Positions 1-8,797 are shown, numbered from the stretch's first letter. The stretch is DNA of 64,000 bases from Oceanibium sediminis (GCF_003265325.1 NZ_QGNX01000001.1:248001-312000); one strand, 5' to 3'. Notes: generated from the sequence alone by a model not told the origin. A program made the numbers and translations.

Positions 1-579
1 CACACGCGCATCGCGGAAGCGGGACAGGTCACGGGCGAACATTTCAACGTAGGCCATCATGTGATGCCCCCAGGTGACGGGCTGGGCCACCTGAAGGTGC
101 GTGAAGCCCGGCATCACCCAGTCGGCCCCGGCCTCGGCCTGGTCCAGAAGCGCGCGGATCACCGCCTCCAGCGCCCCGATGGCGGCGTCGCACTGGTCGC
201 GCACCCACATGCGGAAATCCAGCGCCACCTGGTCGTTGCGGCTGCGCCCGGTGTGTAGGCGCTTGCCGGCCTCTCCGATCAGCTCGACCAGCCGGGCCTC
301 CACGTTCATGTGGATGTCTTCCAGCGCGGTGGAGAAGTTGAAATCCCCGGCCTCGATTTCTGACAAGACCGTGAGCAGGCCTTCCCGGATCGCCTTTGCA
401 TCGCTATCGCTGATGACACCACAGGCGGCCAGCATCGCTGCGTGGGCACGGCTGCCTTCGATATCCTGGGCGGCCATGCGCTTGTCGAACCCGATGGAGG
501 CGTTGATCGCCTCCATGATCGCATCGGGTCCCGAGGCAAAGCGTCCGCCCCACATCTTGTTGCTGGCTGTGTCTGACAT
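1..579 (-). CDS. argH: Argininosuccinate lyase, N-terminal part (cut by window edge)
   Basis: Last step of arginine synthesis: cleaves argininosuccinate to arginine and fumarate in the cytoplasm. The 193 visible residues begin [14 protein letters not shown] and include the family segments [12 protein letters not shown] and [14 protein letters not shown], followed by [13 protein letters not shown]. The C-terminal half, with the mobile catalytic-serine loop, lies outside the window. The start at 579 gives the usual N-terminus ahead of MWGGRF. The gene is divergent from tlpA, whose start is only 9 bp away, so promoters and ribosome sites must overlap the two 5' ends. Confidence 0.95.
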   Translation of the reverse strand, partial: MSDTASNKMWGGRFASGPDAIMEAINASIGFDKRMAAQDIEGSRAHAAMLAACGVISDSDAKAIREGLLTVLSEIEAGDFNFSTALEDIHMNVEARLVELIGEAGKRLHTGRSRNDQVALDFRMWVRDQCDAAIGALEAVIRALLDQAEAGADWVMPGFTHLQVAQPVTWGHHMMAYVEMFARDLSRFRDARV

Positions 580-588
580 GTTCGACCT

Positions 589-1182
589 ATGAGAAAGGCA
601 AGACCGGCCATGAAAACCCGCCCCGCGTTGCGAGCGCTTCTATACGCATCCCTTGCCCTATTCGCAAATGCCGCCTTCGCCGCCCCCCCGACTGAGGCGC
701 TGGAGGCCCTGCGGGAGGGCGACATGCGCAAGCTCGCCGTGCACGCGGATGCCCGGGCGCTCGACGCCATCACGTTCACTGACAAGGCCGGGGCGGAGGT
801 CACCCTCGCCGACAGCAACGGTAAGGTGCGGCTGGTGAACTTCTGGGCCACCTGGTGCGCCCCCTGCCGGGCGGAAAAGCCCGCGCTCGACGCGCTGAAC
901 AAGGCGCTCTCCGGGCCCGATTTCGAAGTGATCGCCATCGCCACCGGGCGCAACAGCCTCGAGGGGATCGAACGGTTCAACGCGGAAGTCGGGGTGGAAA
1001 GCCTCGACACCTACCTCGACCCGAAGTCCGAGGCGGCGCGCGGTCTCGGCGTGCTGGGCCTGCCGGTCACGCTGGTACTGGACCGCGACGGAAACGAGAT
1101 CGCCCGCATGCAGGGCGGCGCGGACTGGTCGTCGGACAGCGCGCGCGCGATCATCGAGGCGCTGATCGGCTCGGGCAGCTAG
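589..1182 (+). CDS. tlpA: TlpA-type thiol:disulfide interchange protein (periplasmic thioredoxin fold)
   Basis: Membrane-anchored or periplasmic thioredoxin-like protein of 197 residues, a family that reduces disulfides for cytochrome oxidase and cytochrome c assembly. A hydrophobic signal/anchor covers about residues 14-32 ([19 protein letters not shown]). The redox site is WCAPC at 89-93, and the cis-proline segment [15 protein letters not shown] follows further on. The start could also be the second Met (610), which gives a more typical signal peptide. It is divergent from argH. TlpA family membership is clear; the specific partner cannot be told from sequence. Confidence 0.88.
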   Translation: MRKARPAMKTRPALRALLYASLALFANAAFAAPPTEALEALREGDMRKLAVHADARALDAITFTDKAGAEVTLADSNGKVRLVNFWATWCAPCRAEKPALDALNKALSGPDFEVIAIATGRNSLEGIERFNAEVGVESLDTYLDPKSEAARGLGVLGLPVTLVLDRDGNEIARMQGGADWSSDSARAIIEALIGSGS

Positions 1183-1202
1183 GTGCCGGGACGAACGCCG
1201 TA

Positions 1203-1226
1203 GGGTGGGCTTTTCCAAGCCCACCT
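1203..1226. repeat. Short hairpin repeat of TAGGGTGGG type between converging genes
   Basis: A 9-bp perfect stem (1204-1212 with 1217-1225) and a TTCC loop lie between the converging tlpA and mcl1 genes. A second element with the same TAGGGTGGG core lies at 12499-12523. There is no T-run, so this is a repeated hairpin that may act as a weak bidirectional terminator rather than a classical one. Confidence 0.6.
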
Positions 1227-1239
1227 TCTGCGGCGCATG

Positions 1240-2199
1240 TCAGCTTGCGATCATCTCGGCCTGGGTGACGATGACCCGGGCCTGGCGGATCGAGGCCAGG
1301 TCCACCAGCCGCCCCTTGTAGACGGCCGCGCCCTGCCCGGCGGCTTCCGCCTCGGCCATGGCGGCCAGGATCTCGCGCGCCTCGGTCAATTGCGCCTCGG
1401 AGGGGGTGAAGACCTCGTTCGCCAGCGCGATCTGGCTGGGGTGGATCGCCCATTTGCCCACCATCCCCAGCGTGGCCGAGCGGCGCGCCTGCGCGCGGAA
1501 TCCTTCGGTGTCGGAAAAATCGCCGAACGGCCCGTCCACCGGCAGGATACCGTGGGTGCGGCAGGCCGCGACGATGGCCGCCGTCACCCCGTGCCAGGGA
1601 TCCGCGAAGTGCCGCGCGCCCTCGGGGTCCAGCATGTAGTAGCCCTCCTGCGTGCCGCCGATTCCCGTCGTCGCCATCCCCATGGAGGCGGCGAAATCCG
1701 CCGCGCCAAGGCTCATCGCCTCCAGCCGGGGCGAGGCGGCGGCGATCTCCTCCACATGGGCGAAACCGGCGGCGGTTTCGATGATGACCTCGAAGGCGAT
1801 GGGCGTTTCGCGCCCCACCGCCGTCTCCGCCGCGCTGACCAGCGCATCAACGGCGTAAAGGTCGCCCGCGCAGCCCACCTTCGGGATCATGATCTGGTCC
1901 AGCCGCGCGCCGCCCTGTTCCACCAGGTCGACGACATCGCGGTACCAGTAGGGCGTGTCCAGCCCGTTGATCCGGACCGAGACGCGCTTGCGGCCCCAGT
2001 CCACCTCTTTCAGGGCGGTGATGACATTGGCGCGCGCCTCGGCCTTGTCGGCGGGGGCGACGCTGTCTTCCAGGTCCAGGTTGATCACGTCCGCGTCCGA
2101 GGCGGCCATCTTGGCAAACAGCGCCGGGCGGGAGCCGGGGCCGAACAACTGGCAGCGGTTCGGGCGGGCGGGCGGGGCGGGCTGGACCTTGAAGCTCAT
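1240..2199 (-). CDS. mcl1: L-malyl-CoA / beta-methylmalyl-CoA lyase (HpcH/HpaI-CitE family)
   Basis: Reversibly cleaves beta-methylmalyl-CoA to glyoxylate and propionyl-CoA, and malyl-CoA to glyoxylate and acetyl-CoA, in the ethylmalonyl-CoA route of acetate assimilation. The 319 residues match the family length (about 318 in Rhodobacter). Visible family segments are VINLDLEDSVAPADKAEAR (residues 39-57, metal-binding acidic cluster), VSVRINGLDTPYW, IMIPKVG, FEVIIETAAGF and GKWAIHPSQI. It ends 57 bp from the converging tlpA. Its upstream region carries a 27-nt homopolymer. The family is certain; Mcl1 rather than another CitE-like lyase is inferred from overall resemblance. Confidence 0.88.
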   Translation of the reverse strand: MSFKVQPAPPARPNRCQLFGPGSRPALFAKMAASDADVINLDLEDSVAPADKAEARANVITALKEVDWGRKRVSVRINGLDTPYWYRDVVDLVEQGGARLDQIMIPKVGCAGDLYAVDALVSAAETAVGRETPIAFEVIIETAAGFAHVEEIAAASPRLEAMSLGAADFAASMGMATTGIGGTQEGYYMLDPEGARHFADPWHGVTAAIVAACRTHGILPVDGPFGDFSDTEGFRAQARRSATLGMVGKWAIHPSQIALANEVFTPSEAQLTEAREILAAMAEAEAAGQGAAVYKGRLVDLASIRQARVIVTQAEMIAS

Positions 2200-2304
2200 G
2201 GGCGTGCGTTTCCGTTGCGAAATGAAATTACGTCTGAGTAATTAATGGGATCACAATATTGCGCCTGCCTGTCAAGATGGTTTTTGCTGCACCCGCGAAA
2301 TGGC

Positions 2305-2331
2305 GGGGGGGGGGGGGGGGGGGGGGGGGGG
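2305..2331. repeat. 27-nt G homopolymer (C tract on the mcl1 sense strand)
   Basis: An uninterrupted run of 27 G on the plus strand, 34 bp beyond the stop of the drug exporter gene and about 106 bp upstream of the mcl1 start. Tracts this long are slippage-prone in vivo and are also a common sequencing or assembly problem, so the length should be treated as approximate. Confidence 0.9.
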
Positions 2332-2364
2332 TAGGGGTGGTGGTGCGCCCCCGCCTTTCGTGCC

Positions 2365-3609
2365 TCAGCCCGCCGCCTCGGCGCTGACCTTGCGCGCGAC
2401 GTGGATCACGTAGCCCGCCATGGCGATCGCCGCGATGGAGGAGGCGAGCATCATCAGCAGCAGCGGCCAGACGCCGCGTTCCGGCGTCAGCAGCATGCCG
2501 GTCAGCGCCGCCAGCCCGGCGCCGCCGCCGATCATCATCGCCCCGCCCAAGCCCGAGGCGCTGCCCGCCAGGTGCGGACGCACCGACACGATGCCCGCGT
2601 TGGCGTTGGGCAGCGTCATGCCGTTGCCGAGACCCACGAACAGGATCGAGCCGAACAGCGAAATCGGGTGGGCGAAGCCGAGCAGGAACAGCGTAATCCC
2701 GGCGATCAGCCCCAGCATCGCAACGGCCGAGCCATAGAACATCATCGCGTTCAGCCCGAACGCCTCGGAAAACCGGCCCGAGACGTAGTTGCCGATCATG
2801 TAGCCCAGCGCGATGAAGCCGAAGTACAGCCCCAGCTCCGCCGGGTTCATGCCCAGCACCACCGTCGCCACATAGGGCCCGCCCCCGAGGAACGCGAAGA
2901 ACGACCCCGAGGCGAAACTCGCCACCAGCGTGTAGCCCCAGAACCGGCGGGAGCGGACAAGCTCGGGATAGGCGCGGAACTGCGCGCCGAAACTGTCCGA
3001 GCGCTGATCGTTGGATTCCCCGAGGTCGTTCCAGACCAGCCAGCCGACCGCCAGCCCGAAGGCCAGCATGAAGAAGAACGTCGCCTTCCAGCCAAGCCAC
3101 TGGTCCAGCACGCCGCCGATCATCGGGCTGACCATCGGCACCAGCGACATGCCCATGGTCACGTAGCCAATCATCGACGCCGCCTTGTCCGCTGGCACCA
3201 TGTCCCGCACGATCGCCCGGCTCAGCACGATGCCCGCGGCAACAACCGACTGGATCATGCGAAAGACCAGGAACATCTCGATACTGGGCGAGAAGATGCA
3301 GCCCAGCGTGGCGAATGAGAAAATCGCGACCGCGCCCAGCATGACCGGCCGCCGACCGTATCGGTCCGACAGCGGGCCGATAACCAGCTGCACCAGCGCC
3401 GTCGCGCCGAGGTAGGCCGAAACAGCCAGTTGGACCACCGCGTAATCCGCGTTGTAATAGGCGGCCATGGACGGCAGCGAGGGCAGGAAAACGTTCATGC
3501 TGAGTGCGCCCAGTCCCGCGATCAGAACGAGCGTCAGGACCTTCGGTGGGGTCGTCCGGTCAAGCCAGACGGCCCGCTGGCGGGGCGGGGGAGCGGACGA
3601 AATGGTCAT
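2365..3609 (-). CDS. Bcr/CflA-type drug resistance MFS transporter (DHA1)
   Basis: Inner-membrane proton-driven exporter of the major facilitator superfamily, 414 codons, about 12 hydrophobic segments. The MFS loop signature GPLSDRYGRRPVML between helices 2 and 3, and the segment SRAIVRDMVP after helix 4, are typical of the Bcr/CflA drug/H+ antiporters. The start chosen gives MTISSAPPPRQ and has AGGA nearby; a longer frame to 3690 would add an unlikely hydrophilic extension. The substrate cannot be told. Family members export bicyclomycin, chloramphenicol or sulfonamides. Confidence 0.85.
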   Translation of the reverse strand: MTISSAPPPRQRAVWLDRTTPPKVLTLVLIAGLGALSMNVFLPSLPSMAAYYNADYAVVQLAVSAYLGATALVQLVIGPLSDRYGRRPVMLGAVAIFSFATLGCIFSPSIEMFLVFRMIQSVVAAGIVLSRAIVRDMVPADKAASMIGYVTMGMSLVPMVSPMIGGVLDQWLGWKATFFFMLAFGLAVGWLVWNDLGESNDQRSDSFGAQFRAYPELVRSRRFWGYTLVASFASGSFFAFLGGGPYVATVVLGMNPAELGLYFGFIALGYMIGNYVSGRFSEAFGLNAMMFYGSAVAMLGLIAGITLFLLGFAHPISLFGSILFVGLGNGMTLPNANAGIVSVRPHLAGSASGLGGAMMIGGGAGLAALTGMLLTPERGVWPLLLMMLASSIAAIAMAGYVIHVARKVSAEAAG

Positions 3610-3744
3610 GGAATCCTCAAAATGCAACGGTCGCCAAGAATAATTCGACGGCCGTGATCCCACATTGCCGCCTGATCGGCGGAAGTTCAACGCTCCGCCG
3701 CTTCACAGACTGTTTACACAGTGGGTCCGCCGCCTTCTGGCCGC

Positions 3745-4920
3745 CTATTGAAGGTCGGCGAAGGCGTGTTCCAACCGCTCCAGCGCATCGCCGATCAGCG
3801 CACGCCGGGTGGCGATGTTGAAGCGCAGGAAGGACTCCCCGCCGGTGCCGAAGGCGCTGCCGTGGCTGGCGGTGATCTTCGCGTCCTGCTCCACGCGGCG
3901 GGTGAACTCGGCCGGCTCCATGCCCGTGCCGGAGAAATCCACCCAGGCCAGGTAGGTCGCCTGCATCGGCATGCACTTCAGGCCGGGAATGCGGTCGATC
4001 CCGGCATCGAACATGCGGCGGTTCTCATCCAGGTAGGTGATGAGCTCGCGCAGCCAGGGCTCACCGTAGGCGTAGGCGGCCATGGTCGCCATCGCGCCAA
4101 TCCGCGACACGCCGATATTGGCCGCCTGCAGCGTCTTGCGCAGTCGCGCGCGCAGGGCCTCGTCGGACACGATGATTTGCCCGGTCTCGAACCCGGCCAG
4201 GTTGAAGGTCTTGCTCGGCGCGGTCAGCATGATCAGCCGGTCCGCGATATCCGGCGCGGCATTTGCCATCACCGTGTGATGGTAGCCGGGAAAAACGAGA
4301 TCGTGATGCACCTCGTCCGACACCAGCAGGATGTCGTGCTTCTTGCAGAAGGCGGCGACGGCGCGCAGTTCCGCCACGCTCCAGACGCGCCCGCCCGGGT
4401 TGTGCGGCGAGCAGAGCAACATGATCCGCTCGGACCCGTCGAGTTTCGCTTCCAGCGCGGCGAGGTCCATCTCGTAGCGCCGGTCCGAAAGGCGCAGCCG
4501 GCTTTCGACCACCCGCCGCTCGTTCGCTTCGATCAGGCGGTAAAAGGCGTGGTAGACGGGCGCGAAGACGATCACCCCGTCCCCGGGCGCGCTGAACGTC
4601 TGGATCACCATGCCCAGTGCGTTGCACAGCCCCTGCGTCGTCAGGATCCACTCGGGGCGCACGTGCCAGCTGTGCCGGCGGCGCATCCAGCCGGTGATCG
4701 CCTCGTAATAGGGGGCGGGGTTGCCGAAGTAACCGTGCGCGCCGTGGTCCGCCAGTTTCCGCAGGGTGGCGTTCACGGCTGGGGGCGACTGGAAGTCCAT
4801 CTCTGCCACCCACATCGCGATGCCGGTATCGGGGGAAACGCCGGAATAGGCCTCCATTCCGTCCCATTTGGAGGAGTTGGTGTTCCGGTGGTCGATGGGC
4901 TTGTCGAAGTCAAAGGGCAT
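3745..4920 (-). CDS. MalY/PatB-type PLP-dependent C-S lyase (cystathionine beta-lyase like)
   Basis: Fold-type I aminotransferase-like enzyme of 391 residues that in this family cleaves the C-S bond of cystathionine or cysteine S-conjugates to pyruvate, ammonia and a thiol. Visible are the N-terminal segment MWVAEMDFQSPPAV (family hallmark), CSPHNPGGRVW (carboxylate/PLP contact), SDEVHHDL at 201-208 (PLP pyridine Asp) and APSKTFNLAG with Lys237 as the Schiff-base lysine. A Met-pathway role or cysteine-conjugate catabolism are both possible. It is monocistronic in appearance, between the MFS gene and the divergent def. Confidence 0.85.
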   Translation of the reverse strand: MPFDFDKPIDHRNTNSSKWDGMEAYSGVSPDTGIAMWVAEMDFQSPPAVNATLRKLADHGAHGYFGNPAPYYEAITGWMRRRHSWHVRPEWILTTQGLCNALGMVIQTFSAPGDGVIVFAPVYHAFYRLIEANERRVVESRLRLSDRRYEMDLAALEAKLDGSERIMLLCSPHNPGGRVWSVAELRAVAAFCKKHDILLVSDEVHHDLVFPGYHHTVMANAAPDIADRLIMLTAPSKTFNLAGFETGQIIVSDEALRARLRKTLQAANIGVSRIGAMATMAAYAYGEPWLRELITYLDENRRMFDAGIDRIPGLKCMPMQATYLAWVDFSGTGMEPAEFTRRVEQDAKITASHGSAFGTGGESFLRFNIATRRALIGDALERLEHAFADLQ

Positions 4921-5020
4921 GGATGGGCATTCCGTCGATAATCGGGGGCTTTAAGTAGCTAGGAAGCAGTCAGGGCAGTACAAGCCCGGTCCACTTGCGA
5001 AAGCCGGGGCGATTCAATAC

Positions 5021-5548
5021 ATGACCGCCATGACACTGCGCCCGATCCTTATCCACCCCGACCCGCGCTTGCGCAAGACCGTGCCGCGCATCGACGCCAT
5101 CGATGCCGACGTGCGCAAGCTGGCCGAGGACATGCTCGAGACGATGTACGACGCGCCGGGCATCGGGCTGGCCGCGCCGCAGATCGGCGCGATGCAGCGA
5201 ATCTTCGTGATGGATTGCGACCGGGATCACCCCGGCACCAAGCCCATGGTCTGCATCAACCCCGAGATTACCTGGGAAAACGACATGGTCGTCACGTCCG
5301 AGGAAGGATGCCTGTCCATCCCCGACTACTACGCCGAGGTCGACCGTTCCGAGGTTATCCGCCTGAAGTTCCTCGATATCGACGGCAAGGAGCACGAGGA
5401 AGAGCTCGACGGCCAGTGGTCGATCTGCGCCCAGCACGAGCTGGACCACCTGAACGGCAAGCTTTTCATCGACTACCTCGGCGCGGTGCGCCGCCAGATG
5501 GTCACCCGCAAGATGCAAAAGCTGAAGAAGGAGCTGGCGCGCAGCTGA
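5021..5548 (+). CDS. def: Peptide deformylase
   Basis: Removes the N-formyl group from nascent proteins; metal-dependent cytoplasmic enzyme, 175 residues. All three catalytic motifs are intact: GIGLAAPQ (47-54), EEGCLS (94-99, metal ligand Cys97) and QHELDHLNG with HELDH at 139-143 (two metal-binding His and the catalytic Glu). An alternative start three codons in (MTLRPIL) is equally plausible. It is the first gene of a def / def-like / fmt operon; the next ATG overlaps its stop (TGATG). Confidence 0.95.
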   Translation: MTAMTLRPILIHPDPRLRKTVPRIDAIDADVRKLAEDMLETMYDAPGIGLAAPQIGAMQRIFVMDCDRDHPGTKPMVCINPEITWENDMVVTSEEGCLSIPDYYAEVDRSEVIRLKFLDIDGKEHEEELDGQWSICAQHELDHLNGKLFIDYLGAVRRQMVTRKMQKLKKELARS

Positions 5549-6054
5549 TGCCCCGCCCCTTCGTGATGTACCCCGACAAGCGCCTGCGCACGGTCGCCAG
5601 CCCGATCGACGCGGTGACCGACCAGACCCGCGCCCTCTGGGACGAGATGCTGGGCGCGATGTACGCCATGCCCGGCGTTGGCCTGGCCGCGAACCAGATC
5701 GGCGTGTTGCAGCGGGTCATCGTGCTGGACTGTTCTGACCACCGCGACCAGCCGCTGCGCCTTGCCAACCCCGAGATTCTGCACGCCTCGACCCAGATGC
5801 GCGAGCATGAGGAAGGCAGCCCGAACCTGCCTGGCCACTGGGCCCGGGTCAGCCGCCCCCGCGCGGTCACGGTGCGCTTCCTGAACGATCGCGGTGACGA
5901 GGAAGAGCGTGATTTCGTCGGGCTCTGGGCGACCTCCGTCCAGCACCAGGTGGATCACCTGAACGGGCGGCTGTTCATCGACCACCTGAGCCCGGTGAAG
6001 CGCCGGATGATCGTGGCCAAGCACCAGAAGGCGATGAAGCGGGGGCACGGATGA
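5548..6054 (+). CDS. Peptide deformylase paralogue with degenerate active site
   Basis: A 168-residue protein that aligns along its length with the preceding deformylase. Motif 1 is kept (GVGLAANQ, 43-50). Motif 2 reads EEGSPN (88-93) instead of EGCLS, so the metal-ligand Cys is replaced. Motif 3 is HQVDH (133-137), with Gln in place of the catalytic Glu. On known deformylase chemistry it should be inactive or strongly impaired. It overlaps def at one end and fmt at the other (ATGA), so it is translationally coupled and not decaying: the frame is open over its full length. A regulatory, binding or ribosome-associated role is inference. Confidence 0.88.
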   Translation: MPRPFVMYPDKRLRTVASPIDAVTDQTRALWDEMLGAMYAMPGVGLAANQIGVLQRVIVLDCSDHRDQPLRLANPEILHASTQMREHEEGSPNLPGHWARVSRPRAVTVRFLNDRGDEEERDFVGLWATSVQHQVDHLNGRLFIDHLSPVKRRMIVAKHQKAMKRGHG

Positions 6055-6971
6055 GAGTGGTTTTCATGGGCAGCCCGGCGTTCTCGGTGCCGACGCTGGA
6101 CGCGCTCGTCGCCGCCGGGCACGAGGTGGCGGCGGTCTACACCCAGCCGCCCCGGCCCGCCGGTCGCGGCAAGAAGCCCCGCCCCGTCCCCGTCGCCGCC
6201 CGCGCCGAGGCGCTGGGGCTTGAGGTGCGCAGCCCCGCGCGGCTGCGCAACGACGAAGCCATCGCCGATTTCGCCGCGCTGAACGCCGATGTTGCTGTCG
6301 TGGTCGCCTACGGGCTGATCCTGCCCCAGGATATCCTGTCCGCGCCGCGCTTCGGTTGTTTGAACATCCACGCCTCGCTGTTGCCGCGCTGGCGGGGGGC
6401 GGCGCCGATCCATCGCGCGATCATGGCCGGAGACAGTGAAACCGGGGTCTGCATCATGCAGATGGACGCCGGGCTGGACACCGGCCCCGTGCTCACGCGC
6501 GCCAGCCTGCCGATCCGCCCCGAGGATACGACCGGAACGCTGCACGACAAGCTGTCCGCGCTTGGCGCCGGGCTGATCGTGGAAACCCTGAACGGCCTGC
6601 CCGCCCCGGTGACGCCACAGCCCGAGGTCGGCGTCACCTATGCCGACAAGATCCACAAGTCCGAGGCGCGGATCGACTGGACCCGCCCCGCGACCGAGGT
6701 GGACCGCCAGATTCGCGGACTGTCCCCCTTTCCGGGCGCCTGGACCGAGCTGGACGGTACACGCATCAAGCTTCTGTCCTCGCGCCTAGGCGAAGGGACC
6801 GGCGCGCCGGGTGAGGTATTGCACGGGTTCAAGGTCGCCTGCGGCACCGGCGCGGTCGAAGTCACCAGCGCGCAGCGCGCGGGCAAGGGCGCGCAGGACG
6901 CCGACAGTTTCCTGCGCGGCGCGCCGATCGCGCCCGGCACGGTGCTCGGCACCGTGCGCGACACCGCCTGA
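6051..6971 (+). CDS. fmt: Methionyl-tRNA formyltransferase
   Basis: Formylates Met-tRNA(fMet) with 10-formyl-THF, making the initiator for translation. 306 residues, normal for the family. The N-terminal catalytic domain has [16 protein letters not shown] (Asn105, His107) and Asp143 in AGLDTGP, matching the Asn-His-Asp triad. The C-terminal part ([14 protein letters not shown] onward) is the OB-like tRNA-binding domain. Its start overlaps the deformylase-like gene by 4 bp. Formylation and deformylation genes are thus co-expressed. Confidence 0.96.
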   Translation: MRVVFMGSPAFSVPTLDALVAAGHEVAAVYTQPPRPAGRGKKPRPVPVAARAEALGLEVRSPARLRNDEAIADFAALNADVAVVVAYGLILPQDILSAPRFGCLNIHASLLPRWRGAAPIHRAIMAGDSETGVCIMQMDAGLDTGPVLTRASLPIRPEDTTGTLHDKLSALGAGLIVETLNGLPAPVTPQPEVGVTYADKIHKSEARIDWTRPATEVDRQIRGLSPFPGAWTELDGTRIKLLSSRLGEGTGAPGEVLHGFKVACGTGAVEVTSAQRAGKGAQDADSFLRGAPIAPGTVLGTVRDTA

Positions 6972-7103
6972 TCACGGCCGCCCCGGGGGCTGGTTTTGCC
7001 CTGCGCGGCGGGTAAGGTGGGCGCAACGAACAACGCGCATGCGGCGCGCCGCGACTCTCGGCACGACTGCGGATCGCGATATCAACAGGAAAGAGTGGCG
7101 GCC

Positions 7104-7343
7104 ATGGGCATTGTCTATCTGATCATCATCGGCGCAGCGGCGGGGTTCCTGGCGACACGGATCATGAACGTCAACATGGGCGTCGCACAGACCATCGCGC
7201 TCGGCGTGGTCGGGGCGCTTGTGGGCGGGGTGTTGCTTCGGCTGCTCATCGCCGGGCTGGGGGCCGCGGCGGGATTCGTCGGCGCCCTCGTCGGGACGCT
7301 GGCGCTGCTCTGGGCCTACAAGGTCTTCATCGAGCGCCGCTGA
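7104..7343 (+). CDS. GlsB/YeaQ/YmgE-type small membrane protein
   Basis: 79 residues with an N-terminal hydrophobic stretch (GIVYLIIIGAAAGFLATRIM) and two further hydrophobic, glycine-rich segments, ending in KVFIERR. This matches the transglycosylase-associated / GlsB family of inner-membrane stress proteins, whose biochemical role is not established. The start at 7104 is preceded by AGGAAAGAG; longer upstream reading gives an implausible hydrophilic leader. Confidence 0.75.
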   Translation: MGIVYLIIIGAAAGFLATRIMNVNMGVAQTIALGVVGALVGGVLLRLLIAGLGAAAGFVGALVGTLALLWAYKVFIERR

Positions 7344-7508
7344 GCAAGCTCAGCTTCCGCGCGCCCGGATCCCGGCTTTGCCCCGGGGGCGCAACAGGTC
7401 CACCGGGGAATGCTGCTCAAAGGCCCAAGCGGCCGACATGTCCCAACTCGGGCCGGCCGCCTGGAATGGCGATTGTGTCTTCAGTTCTTTCGGTTGTCCG
7501 GTGGGGCG

Positions 7509-7679
7509 CTAGACCTGCTGCGCGATACGCTCGATCTCGTCCTTGAGATGAAGCTTCTGGCGTTTCAGATCGACGAGGTGAAGATCGTCGGCGCCTGGGC
7601 TGCGTTGCTCTTCCTCAATCCTGCGGGACAGGATTTCGTGCTTCTTACGGAGTTCGGTGAGGTGTGAACTCAAACTCAT
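7509..7679 (-). CDS. YdcH family (DUF465) small coiled-coil protein
   Basis: 56 residues, MSLSSHLTELRKKHEILSRR at the start, then charged heptad-like sequence to the end (HLVDLKRQKLHLKDEIERIA). This is the typical DUF465/YdcH profile: a short alpha-helical hairpin of unknown function, common in alphaproteobacteria. The start is supported by AGAGGAG about 8 nt upstream on the minus strand. The frame is open further upstream but that part does not look coding. Confidence 0.75.
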   Translation of the reverse strand: MSLSSHLTELRKKHEILSRRIEEEQRSPGADDLHLVDLKRQKLHLKDEIERIAQQV

Positions 7680-7767
7680 GTACGCATCTCCTCTGTTATC
7701 ATTCGACCCGCAGAATGATTGCAGCACGATTCGATAGCCCCTGTCACGTAGGGAATTGCGTGGCATT

Positions 7768-8553
7768 CTATTGACGGGGATCATCGCCGAGCGGCAGCGG
7801 CGCGACGCCACGCAGGATCGCCTCTGCCTTGGCGGTGTAATCCGCCCCGTCGCTGACGTGACGCGCGCCCTCGTGCAGCGTGAACGGCGCAAGCAGGGTC
7901 AGCGGCGCGCGCGCCCCCTTGCGCGCCTGCACCAGTACCCGGCCCGCCGCGCGGCCCGACCGCGATTGAAGGGGCAGAACCCTGATATCGCCCGCCCGCC
8001 CGCTTAGCCCGGCCAGCAGGTCGGCCAGCCGCTCGGCCCGGTGAATGACGGTCAGGCTACCGCCCTGGCGCAGGCGGCGCAGGCCCTGATCTAGGAATTC
8101 CGCCAGCCGCGCGCCCGCCTCGCGCTGGGCAAGCGCCCGGCCGGGATCCGGGGCGGCGCAGGCGGCGGCCTCGATGAAATAGGGCGGGTTCATGATCACG
8201 TGATCGAAGCTCAGCGCACGCAGCGCGGGCGGCGGGGCGGCGACGTCGCCCTCGATCACCTGCAGGTTCAGCGCGTTATGGGCGGCGTTCCGCCGGGCCA
8301 GCGCGGCGTAGGGCGCCTGCAACTCAAGCCCCGTCGCGCCAAGCCCCGGCACCCGCGCCAGCAGGCACAGGGCCGCCGCCCCGACGCCACAGCCGAGGTC
8401 GAGCACTTGCTCCCCCGCCCGCGCCGGGACCGCCGCGGCCAGGAACACCGGATCGACCCCGGCGCGATACCCCTTTCGCGGCTGGAACAGCGTCAGCCGC
8501 CCGCCCAGAAAGGCATCCTGGCTGAGCGCGTCAGCCTGCAAGCTCGATGTCAT
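7768..8553 (-). CDS. TrmN6/YfiC-like SAM-dependent methyltransferase
   Basis: 261-residue class I methyltransferase. DLGCGVG (52-58) is the SAM-binding motif I, and NPPYF (122-126) is the motif IV found in N6-adenine and N5-glutamine methylases. The N-terminal segment DAFLGGRLTLFQPRKGYRAG is characteristic of the tRNA1(Val) adenine-37 N6-methyltransferase-like group. The likely target is therefore a tRNA adenine, but this is inferred. The start (ATG at 8553) lies inside the upstream DUF2007 gene, so the two are coupled. Confidence 0.8.
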   Translation of the reverse strand: MTSSLQADALSQDAFLGGRLTLFQPRKGYRAGVDPVFLAAAVPARAGEQVLDLGCGVGAAALCLLARVPGLGATGLELQAPYAALARRNAAHNALNLQVIEGDVAAPPPALRALSFDHVIMNPPYFIEAAACAAPDPGRALAQREAGARLAEFLDQGLRRLRQGGSLTVIHRAERLADLLAGLSGRAGDIRVLPLQSRSGRAAGRVLVQARKGARAPLTLLAPFTLHEGARHVSDGADYTAKAEAILRGVAPLPLGDDPRQ

Positions 8554-8746
8554 TGTCACGCAGGATGGCGCGGGCGCGGAAGGCATCCCGGCGCGCGACC
8601 ATCATCCGTCTGGGGAAGATCCCGATCGACCCTTCCATGATGCTCATATGGACGTCCATCACAAAGCACTCTATATCCTCGCCCCGCAGGAGTGCTGTGG
8701 CAAAGGCGATCACCGTCGGGTCCGTGGTGCTGAGGATTTCTTCCAT
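8531..8746 (-). CDS. DUF2007 small protein
   Basis: 71 residues, MEEILSTTDPTVIAFATALL to DNDIELAG. The arrangement of a helix followed by VMDVHMS and IFPRRMMVARRDAFRARAIL is that of DUF2007, a small ferredoxin-like fold annotated as putative signal-transducing protein and related to the PII-like C-terminal domain. Function unknown. It overlaps the methyltransferase gene by 23 bp and is divergent from the polyprenyl synthase gene 51 bp away. Confidence 0.75.
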   Translation of the reverse strand: MEEILSTTDPTVIAFATALLRGEDIECFVMDVHMSIMEGSIGIFPRRMMVARRDAFRARAILRDNDIELAG

Positions 8747-8797
8747 GATCGAACCCTATCCGGGTGCGATCCGGGCGTCGAGGCGGGACAGCGGTAA

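Noticed and set aside
1237-2241. Plus-strand open frame of 334 codons across mcl1
   Set aside because: His/Arg/Gly-rich antisense shadow of the malyl-CoA lyase gene; no family motifs or ribosome site.
2228-3100. Minus-strand open frame that runs through the G homopolymer
   Set aside because: Alternative frame of the drug exporter; the C tract would encode a poly-Pro stretch, and the rest is Arg-rich with no domain.
7344-7508. Possible small gene between the GlsB-like and YdcH genes
   Set aside because: No open frame with a credible start, ribosome site or residue pattern.
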